NCBI GenBank assembly: GCA_963783445.1
Contig: CAWANP010000015.1
Location: forward strand, 62,001-126,000
Length of the DNA: 64,000 nucleotides
Direction of reading: 5' to 3'
Source of the DNA: CAWANP01 sp963783445
GTDB lineage: Bacteria; Chloroflexota; Anaerolineae; JAAYZQ01
Positions 35,363-46,026 of the stretch are shown here, piece after piece. The position numbers and the translations under genes were made by a program. The notes below the pieces were generated by a model. The model saw only the letters and a list, made by a program, of their open reading frames with translations. It did no database searches and had not been told where the DNA came from. The stretch's first letter is position 1, and each line of letters opens with the position of its first letter.

Positions 35363-37222
35363 ATGGGTCTATTTTTCGGCCTTGACACAGAAGCATACGA
35401 CCGGCAATACAGCGACCAGGAGCTGATACGCCGCATCCTGGGATATTTCGCACCGTCGCGCCGCCGTGTGGTCATGGTGGGGTTCCTTATCGCTGCTCTC
35501 TCACTGCTGGGAGCGGCTCAGCCTATCATTGTCTCCCGAGGATTGGATCTTCTGGTCGCATCACCTACACTGGCGCTGATACTGGGGCTCACGGCCGCCG
35601 TACTCATCCTCGGTGTCTTGACCTGGCTTGGCAACTGGCTGCGGCGGGCCATTACCGTCCGTGTGATCGGCGACCTGGTGCTGGCCCTGCGCAGCGAGGC
35701 TTTCGATGCCTCGGTACGCCATGATATGTCCTTCTTTGATGAGTTTCAGTCGGGCCGCATCATCAGTCGTATCACCTCCGACACAGACGAGTTCGCCCAA
35801 GTCGTGCTGCTCGTCACCGATCTGATAGGCCAGATCTTGCTGGTCCTTATCCTACTGGTCGTGTTGTTCACAATCTCCTGGCAACTGACGTTGACGCTGC
35901 TGGCGCTAGTACCCTTTGTCCTTCTGCTGGCCATGGCTTTCCGGCGCGTTGCCCGCTTTGTCACCCGCGAGGGTTTTCGGGCCATCGCCGAGGTCAACGC
36001 TGCTATTCAGGAGGCCGTGACGGGCATCAGTGTAGCCAAGAATTTCCGCCAGGAAGCGGCCATTTTTGAGGCCTTTTCACAAGTTAACCGCCAGTCGTAT
36101 GACATCAACCTGCGCCGCGGGTTTGTGATGTCCAACATTTTTCCCATCCTCAATGCCCTGGCCGGTGTAGGCACGGCTGCGTTGGTCTATTGGGGCGGTC
36201 TGTCCGTGGTCACCGGCGCGATCTCCCTGGGGGCCTGGTACTTGTTCATCGTTTCCGTCGATCGGTTCTGGTTTCCGATGATCAACGTCTCTGCATTCTG
36301 GAGCCAGTTTCAGGCCGGACTTGCGGCCTCAGAACGGATTTTTGCCCTCGTGGACGCCGAGCCGACGGTCCAGCAGATTGGCGACCAGCCGTCGCCTGTG
36401 CTGCAAGGAGATATCTGTTTCGAGAATGTCGATTTTCGCTACACCGAGCAGGAGCAGGTACTGCGAGGCTTTTCTCTGCGCATTGCGTCGGGAGAGAGCG
36501 TGGCCCTGGTTGGGCACACCGGAGCCGGCAAGAGCAGCATTGCCAAACTGATCGCTCGCTTTTACGAATTCCAGCGAGGAGAGATCGCCATAGACGGGCT
36601 TGATATCCGATCCCTGGAGTTGGGCAGTTATCGCCGGCAGTTGGGAATTGTCTCTCAGATGCCTTTCCTCTTTTCCGGGACGGTAGCCGACAATATCCGC
36701 TATGCCCGTCCGGACCTGAGCGACGCGGAGATCGAGGCCGTGGCGCAGCGCATTGGTGAGGGTGAGTGGCTGGCTGCATTGCCCGAAGGCTTGCTGACCG
36801 ACGTCGGCGAACGGGGCGCGCGCTTGTCCATGGGCCAGCGACAGCTTGTGGCGCTCATGAGGGTTTTGGTCCAGGCGCCGGCCATCTTTGTCCTGGATGA
36901 GGCCACGGCCAGCGTGGATCCCTTCACCGAGGCCCAGATTCAAGAGGCGACGGAGATGATCCTGGCTCGCAGCACCTCGATCCTCATCGCCCACCGCCTA
37001 TCGACGGTGCGCAAGGTAGACCGGATTATCGTTCTGGAGGATGGGCGTATTATCGAAGAGGGTGACCATGATAGTCTCATGTCCCAGGGCGGGCACTATG
37101 CCGAGCTGTACGATACCTATTTTCGCCATCAGTCGCCAGACTACCGGCCCCCACCAGCCGAGCCTATAGAGGCGATCGTGCCGGTGTCACCTGAAGCTGT
37201 GCCGATGCGGGTAGACGCATGA
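35363..37222 (+). CDS. heterodimeric ABC exporter subunit with catalytic Walker B
   Basis: A 619-residue partner half-transporter: six membrane helices (residues about 35-320), then an ATPase domain with Walker A VGHTGAGKSS, Walker B FVLDEATASVD with the catalytic Glu, and H-loop LIAHRLSTV. Its signature is RLSMGQRQ, with Met replacing Gly. In the heterodimer this signature faces the Asp-type Walker site of the first subunit, so one ATP site is degenerate and one canonical, as in BmrCD and TM287/288. A Pro-rich tail follows the ATPase domain. Confidence 0.9.
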   Translation: MGLFFGLDTEAYDRQYSDQELIRRILGYFAPSRRRVVMVGFLIAALSLLGAAQPIIVSRGLDLLVASPTLALILGLTAAVLILGVLTWLGNWLRRAITVRVIGDLVLALRSEAFDASVRHDMSFFDEFQSGRIISRITSDTDEFAQVVLLVTDLIGQILLVLILLVVLFTISWQLTLTLLALVPFVLLLAMAFRRVARFVTREGFRAIAEVNAAIQEAVTGISVAKNFRQEAAIFEAFSQVNRQSYDINLRRGFVMSNIFPILNALAGVGTAALVYWGGLSVVTGAISLGAWYLFIVSVDRFWFPMINVSAFWSQFQAGLAASERIFALVDAEPTVQQIGDQPSPVLQGDICFENVDFRYTEQEQVLRGFSLRIASGESVALVGHTGAGKSSIAKLIARFYEFQRGEIAIDGLDIRSLELGSYRRQLGIVSQMPFLFSGTVADNIRYARPDLSDAEIEAVAQRIGEGEWLAALPEGLLTDVGERGARLSMGQRQLVALMRVLVQAPAIFVLDEATASVDPFTEAQIQEATEMILARSTSILIAHRLSTVRKVDRIIVLEDGRIIEEGDHDSLMSQGGHYAELYDTYFRHQSPDYRPPPAEPIEAIVPVSPEAVPMRVDA

Positions 37223-37380
37223 ACGCAGTCGTGTCTGGCACGGGACCTTTTGGGGTTTCTGCTGCTGCAACGTCAGGTTGTGCTTGTGGTGGGATGCACT
37301 CGCTCGCGAGCCACAAGCAGCCGAACCAGAAGCGCATTCCATGCTGAAGGCGGGAAGAAAACACAGGCGGTCTGGGCCAG

Positions 37381-40300
37381 CTAGTGCGGCTCGATGATCA
37401 CGTCCTTCCAGAACCACCCACCACGGGCCGATACGGGGAACCTGCGTACCCATGGCTTGATCAGAAATGTGTTCCGAAGGTAGAAGAGAGGCGCAACCGC
37501 AGCCTCCTCGACCAGGATGCGGTCGGCCTGGCTGTAAAGCTTCATCCGCTGTCGTTGATCGGTGAGCCTCCTGGCTCTTTCGACCAGCTCCTCGTAGGCT
37601 GCATTTCGCCAGCCCGTCCGCAGCGTCGCAAGAGCTACCCGTAGGAAATTGTCCGGATCGGGATAGTCGGCTACCCAACCCCAAGCGAAAAGACCTGGCG
37701 GCTCTCTGTCCGGCCTACCGGCATATGTGCCAAACTCGACTACCTCCTCGCTGACCTCTACGCCCAGTTCCTCCTGCCATCCCTGGCGCAAGTACTCGCC
37801 CTGCTCCTCTTGCACGGTGGCGAGCAGCGTCATACAGACAATGGGAGGGAAGCCGCGACCGTCCGGATAGCCAGCCTCAGCGAGGAGTTCCCGCGCTCGC
37901 TGTGGGTCGTACGGAAGCGCGATCCCTGGCGAGTGCCCAGCCATGCCGGGAGGCACGAACCCGCCCGTCGCTGGGAAGACGAGACCACCCAGGGCTACAC
38001 CTGCCAGCGTCTCCCGGTCCGTGGCAAGTACGAAGGCCCTGCGCACCCGGACGTCGTCGAAAGGCGGCCGGCCGGTGTTGAAGGCCAGGTAGTGGGTATG
38101 CAGCCAGGGCTCCGAGACAAATTCTCCAGGGTACCGTCGCCGGGCACGGTCCATGTCCGAGGTTGGCAACTCCCAAGGGTGGTACACGTCCAGGTTGCCG
38201 GCTTCATACGCCTCCAGTAGCGCTGGGGACGACTCCCGGGAGAGAAGCAGCGAGAGCTCTACCCGCTGCAGGTTGCCGGTCGAGTGTCCATGGTAGGCTG
38301 GATTGCGGACCAGCACCATCAATTCAGCCGAGGGCTGGGCCTCCAAACGAAAAGGACCGTTGCTCACAAACCTGCCCACCTCCGTCCAGGACTCACCGTG
38401 CGCCTCGATCGTGTGCCGGGGCGAGGGACAGGTGGCTGTGGTGAGCAGCAACTGGAGGAAATGGCCCGTTGGCTCTTCTAGCTCCACCTCCAGGGTGAAG
38501 TCGTTCAGGGCGCGGACGCCCAACTGATCCGGTTGGAATGCTTCGCCCTCATGGAAGGCTCTGGCGCCCAAGACGTCGTACAGCAACTCGGCATTCGGTG
38601 ACCCGGTCGCCGGATCCAGCACCCGCTTCCAGGCGTACTCAAAGTCTCCGGCGGTTACCGGCACCCCATCGCCCCAGTACACGTCATCCCGCAGGTGAAA
38701 GACGTAGCGTCTCCCCCGTCGGACACTTCCCAGCTCTGGGCCACGTCGGGTGCGATGTCCAGATTCAGGTTGTCCGTCAGGAGCCCGCTAAAAAGCTGCT
38801 CGTGGATCCAGCCGCCAGCAATGGTAGCCTCCATGGCCGGATCCAGGCCATGGCTCCTGTACCAGGCCATCCGGAGGGCATCGGACGCGGGTGGGGGTGG
38901 GATGTCCGGTGCTACTTTCACTGCCTTTTGCCAGAGGGCAGAGCCTTCGTCATAGGCCTGGCGCGACTGCTGGAACTGGAAGGCATTGTGGTAGGCCAGT
39001 CCCTGCTTCATCAGCGTCCGGGCTGCTTGTTCGTCGTTGCCCTGCTGCTTGAGGAGAACCAGGGCCCGATCGTAGGCATGGATCGCCTCCTGGTGGGCGT
39101 ACAGCCCCCGCGCCCGGTCTCCGACTTGCATCAGGTACTCGACGGCCTCTTGCGTTCGGCCTGCCAGCGCCAGGTGGCCGGCGACGAGGCCGGTGTACTC
39201 CTCGGCCCGCTCACCGGCTTGCTCCAGCAGCCAGTCGGCCACCAGCCCGTGACAGTCCCGCCGTACCCGCTTCAACACGCTCTCGTAGGCTACCTCGCGC
39301 AGAAGGGCATGCTTGAAGAGGTACTCCCGGGCATCGGCAAAGGCTGAGGTCTCTCGTTGGAAGACCATCTCCCGGCCCCGCAGGGCCGAGAGTCGATCAA
39401 TGACCTCGGCTTTGCCAATCCCTTCCCCGTCGACGCGTTGATGCGGGCCACCGCACGGTCCCAGAACAGTCGCCCCACCACTGACGCCTGCTGCAATACC
39501 GTCCGCTCCTCAAGCGGCAGACGGTCCAACCGGGCCTGGAGGACACCGATCAGCGTTGGTGGCACGTGCACACCGGCCAGCCGAGAGGGGACCATCCGCC
39601 ATTCCTCCTCCCCCTTGACGATCAGGCCATCCTCGATGAGCATCTTGACCAACTCTTCGATGAAGAAAGGGTTGCCCTCGGCGCCGGTCACGATGAGGTC
39701 GCGGAGCGCATCGGGTACCTGGTCAACCCGCTGCAGGATCTCGGCAACCAGCCGCCGGCTGTCCCACTTGGACAGTGGCTCCAGCGCCAGGCGCCGGTGA
39801 AAGCCCTGCCCCTCGCCCCAGTGGGGCCGCCGTTCAAAGAGCTCTGGGCGCGCGGCGCCGACGATCATCAACGGCTGCTCGCATAGGGCGAGCGCCAGGT
39901 GGTTGAGGGCATCCAGCGAGCTGTCATCGGCCCAGTGCAGGTCCTCCAAGAGGACCAGCAGCGGAAACTGCCCGGCCATACCCTGGAAATAGTCGGCCAG
40001 ATAGGCGAGGGTCTGGTCGCGCAACTGTTGAGGATCGTCTCTCACCTCTGCCAGATGGGGGCTGTCTCCGAGTTCAAATCCGACGAGGTGCCCGATCAAG
40101 TGCGCCCGCAGGGCAATTTGGGACCCCTGGTCGCTCTCTTTGTGCCCGCCCAACGCCGCCCCCACGCCCTCTTCCAGTTTCTCCCGGACGTCGGCGGCTG
40201 TGTCGCTGTCCTGGATCTGGAAACGGAAGGCGACCAGGTCCCGGATCAAGCCGTAGGGCTGGTTCTGCATCTCGGCCGAGGCCCGCCCCTTGAAATAGAA

Positions 40301-41345
40301 AAAGTGCTCCGGCAGCAGCTCGGCCCAGGCGTCGAACTCGTGCAGCAGGCGCGACTTGCCCACCCCCGCCTCCCCGCTGATCGTGATCACCTGTAGCTCA
40401 CGGTCCTCTATGGCCGTGTAGAAGGCTTCTTGCAGGTGCTTCAGCTCCGCTTCGCGACCCATCATGTGGGTCTCAATGCCCTCCACGCCACGGCTGGGCC
40501 GAAGAAACGCCCGCGGCTTGGCCCGCTGCACCAGGTAGGTGTGTACCGGCCCGGCCTTGCCCTTCACCGTGAGCGGTTCCTGGGCCAGTACGTCAAACAC
40601 CCCCTGCACGTGGCGGTAGGTGTCATGGCTGATCAAGATGCCTCCCGGCGGCGCGTTCTGTTCCATCCGCGAGGCCACGTTGATGGCGTCGCCCATGGCG
40701 GTGTATTCTACCCGCAGGTCTGAGCCCACCTCCCCGACGACGACCAGCCCGGTGTTGATGCCGACCCGCACATTGAAGCCGGTGATGCCGCGCGCCTGCG
40801 CCAGGCGCGCGGCATATTCCTGGCTCCCTGCAATGATGTCTAGGGCTGCCCGGCAAGCCCGCTCCGGGTCGTCTTCGTGGGCGATGGGCGCCCCAAAGAA
40901 GGCCAGCACCGCGTCGCCCATCAGGCGCGCCAGCGTGCCATCGTGGCGGTAGACCGGCCGAATGAGTACGTCAAAGGCCCCGTCCATGATCTCCAGCCAA
41001 TCTTCTGGGTCCAGATTGCTCTGCTAATGCCGTCGAGCCTTTGACGTCGGAAAAGAGGATGGTGACGGTTCGGCGCTCGTGGCCTATCTGGCCGCGGGTG
41101 GCCAACAGCCGTTCGGCGTACTCTGCGGGTACCAGGCGCTGGAGCCGCTCTACCGCGCTTTCGGTCAGGGGTGTCGGGCGCGTTACCGGAGGAGCGCTTA
41201 CCTCCGTCCCGCAGCTAAAACAGAACCTGGCTTCGGGGGGCAGCTTGGTGTTACATTTCGGACATGCCAGAGCAAGCCTGGCGCCGCAGCTCAGGCAGAA
41301 CCTGGCATGCTCTGGGTTTTCGGTACTACATTGGGGGCAGTTCAC
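37381..41345 (-). CDS. zinc ribbon-class III cyclase-AAA-TPR-SBP_bac_5 fusion protein, frameshifted
   Basis: When three shifts are repaired this is one chain of about 1320 residues. Order: two zinc ribbons (CPQC/CLSC, CPKC/CFSC, residues 3-46); a class III nucleotide cyclase (about 90-260) with metal Asp in LFSDVKGST and LMGDAVLAFFG and with GDAINVASR; an AAA/STAND ATPase (Walker A SGEAGVGKS near 325, Walker B LLEDLHWADD near 466); short TPRs (about 700-810); and an SBP_bac_5 peptide-binding domain (about 815-1320). The purine-specifying Lys before LMGDA is Arg. There is no signal peptide. The TPR-to-SBP junction lies inside one uninterrupted frame (38655-39368), so that fusion is not an artefact. 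Shifts lie near 40985, 39400 and 38715. GTG start with GGAGGG. Confidence 0.82.
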
Positions 41346-41396
41346 GTGTACCCTCCTTCACTTGACACCAAATGCAAGCAAAGGTACTGTGTTCTG

Positions 41397-42696
41397 CTAC
41401 AGGTCGACGGTCCTTTGCAGCCGTTTCAGCGCCTCGTAGGCCGCCGGCCCGACCATGCCCTTCATTGTCCGGGCGCGCAGCGCCCGGTCCAGATCGGCTA
41501 TGAGATCCTGGGGATCTTCCAGACCCACACTGACGCGCACAATGCCGTCGCCTGTCCACTCCCGGATCCCTGCCTTTTGGGCATCTGTCAGGTAGGCCAC
41601 GGCATCAATGTACAGGTCGGTGGGGTAGTAGAAGATCAGACTGTCGGGCGTGGCCCAGGGAAGTGGCATAGGTAAACAGGCGCACCTTCTCTGCCAGGGT
41701 GATGGCCGCCCCCAGGCCCTGTTTCAACTGGAACGTGAGCATGCCGCCATAAGCCGACATCTGCCGCCGGGCCAGATCGTGATGGGGATGGCTCTCCAGG
41801 CCAGGGTAGAAGACACGGCTCACTGCGGGGTGGTCCTCCAGGAATTGGGCGATGATCAAGGCGCTTTCGCAGTGGCGGGTCATCCGCAAGGGGAGCGTGG
41901 TCAGCCCGCGTGCAATCAGCCAGGCATTGAAGGGACTGAGCGCCCCGCCCAGATGGACCAGTGCCTCCTTGCGCAGGCGATGGATGCCTTCAGTGGGTCC
42001 TACGACTATGCCACCCAGGGCATCCCCATGGCCATTCAGGTATTTGGTCGCGCTATGGATGACATAATCCGCTCCCATGGCCAGGGGTCTTTGCAGGCAG
42101 GGCCCGGCCCAGGTCGAGTCGATGACTAGCAGGGCGTCCGCCTGGTGTGCGATCTTGGCCAACGCTGAAAGGTCAGCGATGCGAAGGATGGGGTTTGCAG
42201 GGGTCTCGACGTAGACCATCCTGGTCTCTGGTCTCAGCGCGGCCTGTACCTGCTCCAGGTCGCTGGTGTCTACCAGGCTGACCTGGATGCCGTGCTGGGG
42301 CATGTGAAGGCCAAATAGTTCCACCGAGCCTGCATAGCAGACTTCGCTGGCGATCAGGTGATCTCCGGGCTTCAAGAAGGTGAAGAGAAGCGACGAGACG
42401 GCGGCCATGCCCGAGGCCAGCGCCAGCGCGGCTACCGGCCCTCCGGGCTGGCCAGCGGCCGGCGATTCCAGTGCTGCGATCTTTTTCTCCAGCGCTCGCG
42501 TCGTGGGGTTTCCCCAGCGGGCGTAGGCGTAAGGGGGCTGGGATGAGTCCATGGTCAGGGCGTCAAAGAGCTTGGGACCAAATCCCGGAAGTTGGTAGGC
42601 GGCCGACATGTGCAGGGCCGGGGTAAGGGCGCCCGTGGTCGGGTCGGGTTCTTCGCCAGCGTGAATGGCGAGTGTATCAATGGATAGCTCAGGCAT
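41397..42696 (-). CDS. Cys/Met metabolism PLP-dependent enzyme (cystathionine gamma-synthase/lyase family), frameshifted
   Basis: Fold type I PLP enzyme that makes or cleaves C-S bonds in sulfur amino acids. Landmarks are YARWGNPTTRALEKKIAALE, ASGMAAVSS, VYVETPANPILRIADL, VIDSTWAGP and the PLP lysine in YVIHSATKYLNGHGDA. The frame shifts near 41650: the first part ends ...FTYATSLGHA and the tail resumes TPDSLIFYYPTDLY to RVSVGLEDPQDLIADLDRAL. The joined length is about 430 residues. Methionine gamma-lyase, cystathionine gamma-lyase and gamma-synthase cannot be told apart from this. AGGAGA lies before the ATG. The cyclase fusion gene starts about 50 bases downstream and may be co-transcribed. 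Confidence 0.83.
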
Positions 42697-42755
42697 CAAG
42701 TCTCCTGTTCCGTCTCCCTCTGATGGACGAGAACCTCAGATCGGGCCCGTCCTGC

Positions 42756-42870
42756 CTCGGTCGGAGACCTTGGCGAACCAGTGAGAGGGATTGACTCTGA
42801 TGGGCGAGGGCTCCGACCGAGCCCCTCCGACTGAGCCCCTCTCTCCTTGGTCAGTGACCTCGGCGAACAA
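42756..42870. repeat. imperfect direct repeats and a 14-bp tandem repeat in the intergenic region
   Basis: A 25-base unit containing GGTC-N3-GACC then TYGGCGAAC occurs at 42756-42780 and 42846-42870. Between them CTCCGACCGAGCCC (42811) is immediately repeated as CTCCGACTGAGCCC (42825). The region lies between the GPH transporter gene and the PLP enzyme gene. Function is unknown; duplicated operator or leader sequences are possible. Confidence 0.5.
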
Positions 42871-42881
42871 AGGGTAAGTCG

Positions 42882-44285
42882 CTAGGCCTCCTGTGTAGCT
42901 AGCTCCTCGCGCAACGACTGGTGCCGTTCGCGGGTGATCGGGTAGCGCCACGCGCAAAAGATGGCCAGAACCAGCAGCACGGCAGGTACGGGTCCCATGA
43001 ACAGGCGGATAGCCGTCACTGCTTCGGCTGGCTGCTGGGGCAAGGGTTCCCCCGGAGTAGGTGTAATGTACTCGGTGAAGGCCAGGGCCAGCCCCATGGC
43101 CCAGATAGCAAGGCCAGTGGCCAGTTTTTGAAAGAAGGAGGCAAAGGCGTAAAAGGACCCCTCGCGCCGCCTGCCGGTCTTGACGGCGTCATAGTCGGTG
43201 ACATCGGGCACCATGGACCAGGGCACGACGTAGGCTGTTGCGATGCCCAAGCCGGCCAGGGCCGCCAGCGCATAGGCAAGCGATACCTGATGGGGGCCGA
43301 CGGCCGAGATGCCGAGCAGCACAAGGATCCAGGTCAGTGTGCCGATGACAAAGGCCCGGCGCTTGTCCAGCCGGCGCGCCAGCCAGACGATTACCGGGAT
43401 AAAGAGGATGGCCGAGCCCTGGGCAGCGAGCACAAAATAGTTGGCCTGATCAGGCACGCCCAGGTAGTAGTTGGCAAAGTAAATCAGCGCGGCCGCGAGG
43501 ATGCTAGCTGCCGTCCAACTGAGCAGATAGAGACCCATCACCCACCGAAAGGGGCCATTGCTCAAGGTTGCCTTCAGCGCCTCGAGTGGCGGTAGTGACT
43601 TTGGTAGCTCGTCGGAAGGCCGCTCGCGCGTGACCGAAAAGACGATGAGGGGAGGGAAGATGGCAGCCAAGCCCAGGATCAGGCCAGCGAGCGCATACAA
43701 TGCCCGGGAGTCGGTGATGAGCCAGCTCAGAACGGTCACCAGGATGATGGCGCCCAGCGTACCCGCTATGGAAAAGACCATGCGATAGCCGTTGAGTGAG
43801 CTGCGCTCGTCATAATCCGGTGTCATCTCTGGGGTCAGGGCGTTGTAGCCGACGTGAACAGCGGTAAAGACGGTATCAAAGAGGATGAAGGCCAGGGCAT
43901 AGTAGGCGGTCAAAGCCAGGGGACTCCAGGGAGGGACCAGCCACATCATGGCAAAGGACACGCCCAACGGGACGGCCCCAAAGAGCAGGAGCACCCGCCG
44001 GCGGCCCCAGGGGCTGCGGATCCGGTCGGCTACGATGCCGAACAGGGGATCGTTCACTGCATCCCAGATGCGACCAATCCCTACCGCCCACGCGGCCAGG
44101 CCGGGCGGCAGCCCCGCCACGTCAGTGAGGAAGTAGAGTTGATAGAACATGACGATGGCCAGAGGGATGCTCGTGCTCAGGTCACCGGTACTAAAGAGGA
44201 GCTTGGTGCGAAGCGTGAGCTTGTCCCGGTCCTGATCCTTGGTTCGTGGTCCGCGATTTGTGGTTTGTGATCCCTCGTAAGTCAT
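42882..44285 (-). CDS. GPH-type cation/sugar symporter (MFS)
   Basis: A 467-residue membrane protein with 12 predicted helices. The N-terminal region KLLFSTGDLSTSIPLAIVMFYQLYFLTDVAGL and the loop DAVNDPLFGIVADRIRSPWGRRRVLLLFGAVP are diagnostic of the glycoside-pentoside-hexuronide:cation family (MelB/XylP type). The central DYDERSSLNGYRMVFSIAG is also typical. The substrate is probably a glycoside or other small organic solute. It follows the MttB-family gene on the same strand by about 55 bases. Confidence 0.9.
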   Translation of the reverse strand: MTYEGSQTTNRGPRTKDQDRDKLTLRTKLLFSTGDLSTSIPLAIVMFYQLYFLTDVAGLPPGLAAWAVGIGRIWDAVNDPLFGIVADRIRSPWGRRRVLLLFGAVPLGVSFAMMWLVPPWSPLALTAYYALAFILFDTVFTAVHVGYNALTPEMTPDYDERSSLNGYRMVFSIAGTLGAIILVTVLSWLITDSRALYALAGLILGLAAIFPPLIVFSVTRERPSDELPKSLPPLEALKATLSNGPFRWVMGLYLLSWTAASILAAALIYFANYYLGVPDQANYFVLAAQGSAILFIPVIVWLARRLDKRRAFVIGTLTWILVLLGISAVGPHQVSLAYALAALAGLGIATAYVVPWSMVPDVTDYDAVKTGRRREGSFYAFASFFQKLATGLAIWAMGLALAFTEYITPTPGEPLPQQPAEAVTAIRLFMGPVPAVLLVLAIFCAWRYPITRERHQSLREELATQEA

Positions 44286-44339
44286 GTGGCCGCCGCTTGT
44301 CGCCTGCTATCCGTCGCCTGTCGTCCAACTCTTTGCATG

Positions 44340-45846
44340 CTATAAGGCAGCCCAATTCTGCCTATCGTCCATTTCGTGGAGGTAGAATTCATCCAAGGGC
44401 CGTTCGGCTACCATCTGGCGGTAGGCGGCCAGTTCATGTTCCATGGCTGGGTCCAGCTCGCGGGGCTGGTGCTGGTCCAGGACCTCGCGGACTTTATCCT
44501 GGGCATGATCCAGTGCCGACCGGCTGCCGCCTTCCGACCAGGCTGCATAGGGCTCGCGGGGCAGGAGTTCGGGGACGAAATGCTCCTGCCGGAAGTGGCG
44601 TACGGTGTGGGCCTCGGCCAGGTAGTTTCCTGACGAGCCGATCTTCTGGATCAGGTCCACGGCGAGAGTCCCCTCGTCCACCCCGATCCCACGTGCCATG
44701 CGCAGGGCTGACCCACACAGTTCATCGTCCAGCATCAGCAGCGCTTCGCTGGCGAGCAGTGTGCCGTCGAGCGTGCCGCCGCAGGTGATAAAGTTGACGC
44801 CGGCCAGCACAGCAGGCAGCAGCGTGGACGTTCGCTCCAGCCCTGCCTGCAAGTCCTCCAGCTTGGACTCGGTCACCCCACCGACACTGCGACAGGGTAG
44901 GCCATAGTACCGGGCCAACTGGGCTGCTCCCGGCGGTGATGAGCCCCGTCTCCACGGCTCCCAGGGCTACTGTTCCCGTCCTCATGTTGGCGATGGTTGA
45001 GACAGTGCCATAGAGCACCGGTGTGGCCGGCCGGAAGATCTGGGCCAGGGTCACGTGGGCCAGAATGCTGGCGTTCTGCTGGACCAGGAGGCCCGCCAGT
45101 GTGGCCGGCGCTGTTGCTCCGGCGATGGCCTCGGGGGACATGGCCAGCGGCTGGCCATAGTCGGCGCAGATCAAGAGCCCTTCAAGCTGCATCTGGATCA
45201 TCTGCAGCGGGCTGCCCACAGAACAGATGGCAAAGAAACTCGGCCGGCGGCGGGCACGCTCTTTTCCCCCGGCCACGATGGCCATCATGCGCATCATATC
45301 CAACGTAGGCAGATAGCCGTAACAGCCCATGCCAAAACTCTTATGGCTGTGGTGCGCCCAGGCCCAGATGGCTTCAGCGTGGATGGTGGTCATGGGCACA
45401 TCGTTGGGCCAGATGTCCATCTGGGAATTGTGGATGTGCTGGCAGCCGTTGATGAGCTGGATGTGGCGAACCACGTCGGCCATGGTCGCCTCGCGGCGCT
45501 GCCCGGTTTCGCCGTCGATGATGTGGGTGGGAGTACCCAGCCCGGCAAAACAGATATTGTCACCACCGATCTCCAGGAAAAAGTCGGATAGAGGAGCATC
45601 CTGGCTCGGCCCCGAACCGTAGAGGCGGAACTGCTGGGGGGCTTGCTCCACGGCCCAGCGTACGAGCTTTTCGGGGATACGCACCGGCCCCCCGTCGTCG
45701 TCTACCTGGGCACCGGCCTCGCGAAAGAGGTTCCGAGCGGTATTCCAATCAACCTGGACGCCAACGTTTTCGAGAATCTGCATCGAGGCAGCGTGGATGC
45801 GTTCAACCTCCTCAGAGCTCAGCACCTCAAAACGGGTCGTCTTCAT
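44340..45846 (-). CDS. MttB-family corrinoid-dependent methyltransferase, non-pyrrolysine, frameshifted
   Basis: Homologue of trimethylamine methyltransferase MttB, without a pyrrolysine (in-frame TAG) codon. The members of this group characterised so far demethylate quaternary amines such as glycine betaine, proline betaine or carnitine and pass the methyl to a corrinoid protein. The N-terminal VLSSEEVERIHAASMQILENVGV is the usual start of the family. The frame shifts near 44930, where GLITAG is followed in another frame by AAQLARYYGLPCRSVGG. The repaired chain is about 500 residues, the family norm. No corrinoid protein or activating ATPase gene is adjacent. ATG at 45846 has AAGGAA upstream. 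Confidence 0.83.
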
Positions 45847-46026
45847 TGCCAAAGTTCCTTCCGGCTGCCAGGATCTGGGAACCTGAGATGGCCGTCGTCT
45901 GGGCTGACGCCGATTATACCATCAGTTCATGTCTTGCACAAGGCTCCGGAAGGGGACTCCAAGGGCGGCAACCAGCAGAGCAGGATGGTGGGCAATGATA
46001 CCTAGCTGTGCCAGGAGGTTGGTATT

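Noticed and set aside
44340..45846. Pyrrolysine at the break in the MttB-like gene
   Set aside because: The break is a change of reading frame, not an in-frame TAG, and the following sequence aligns after a one-base shift.
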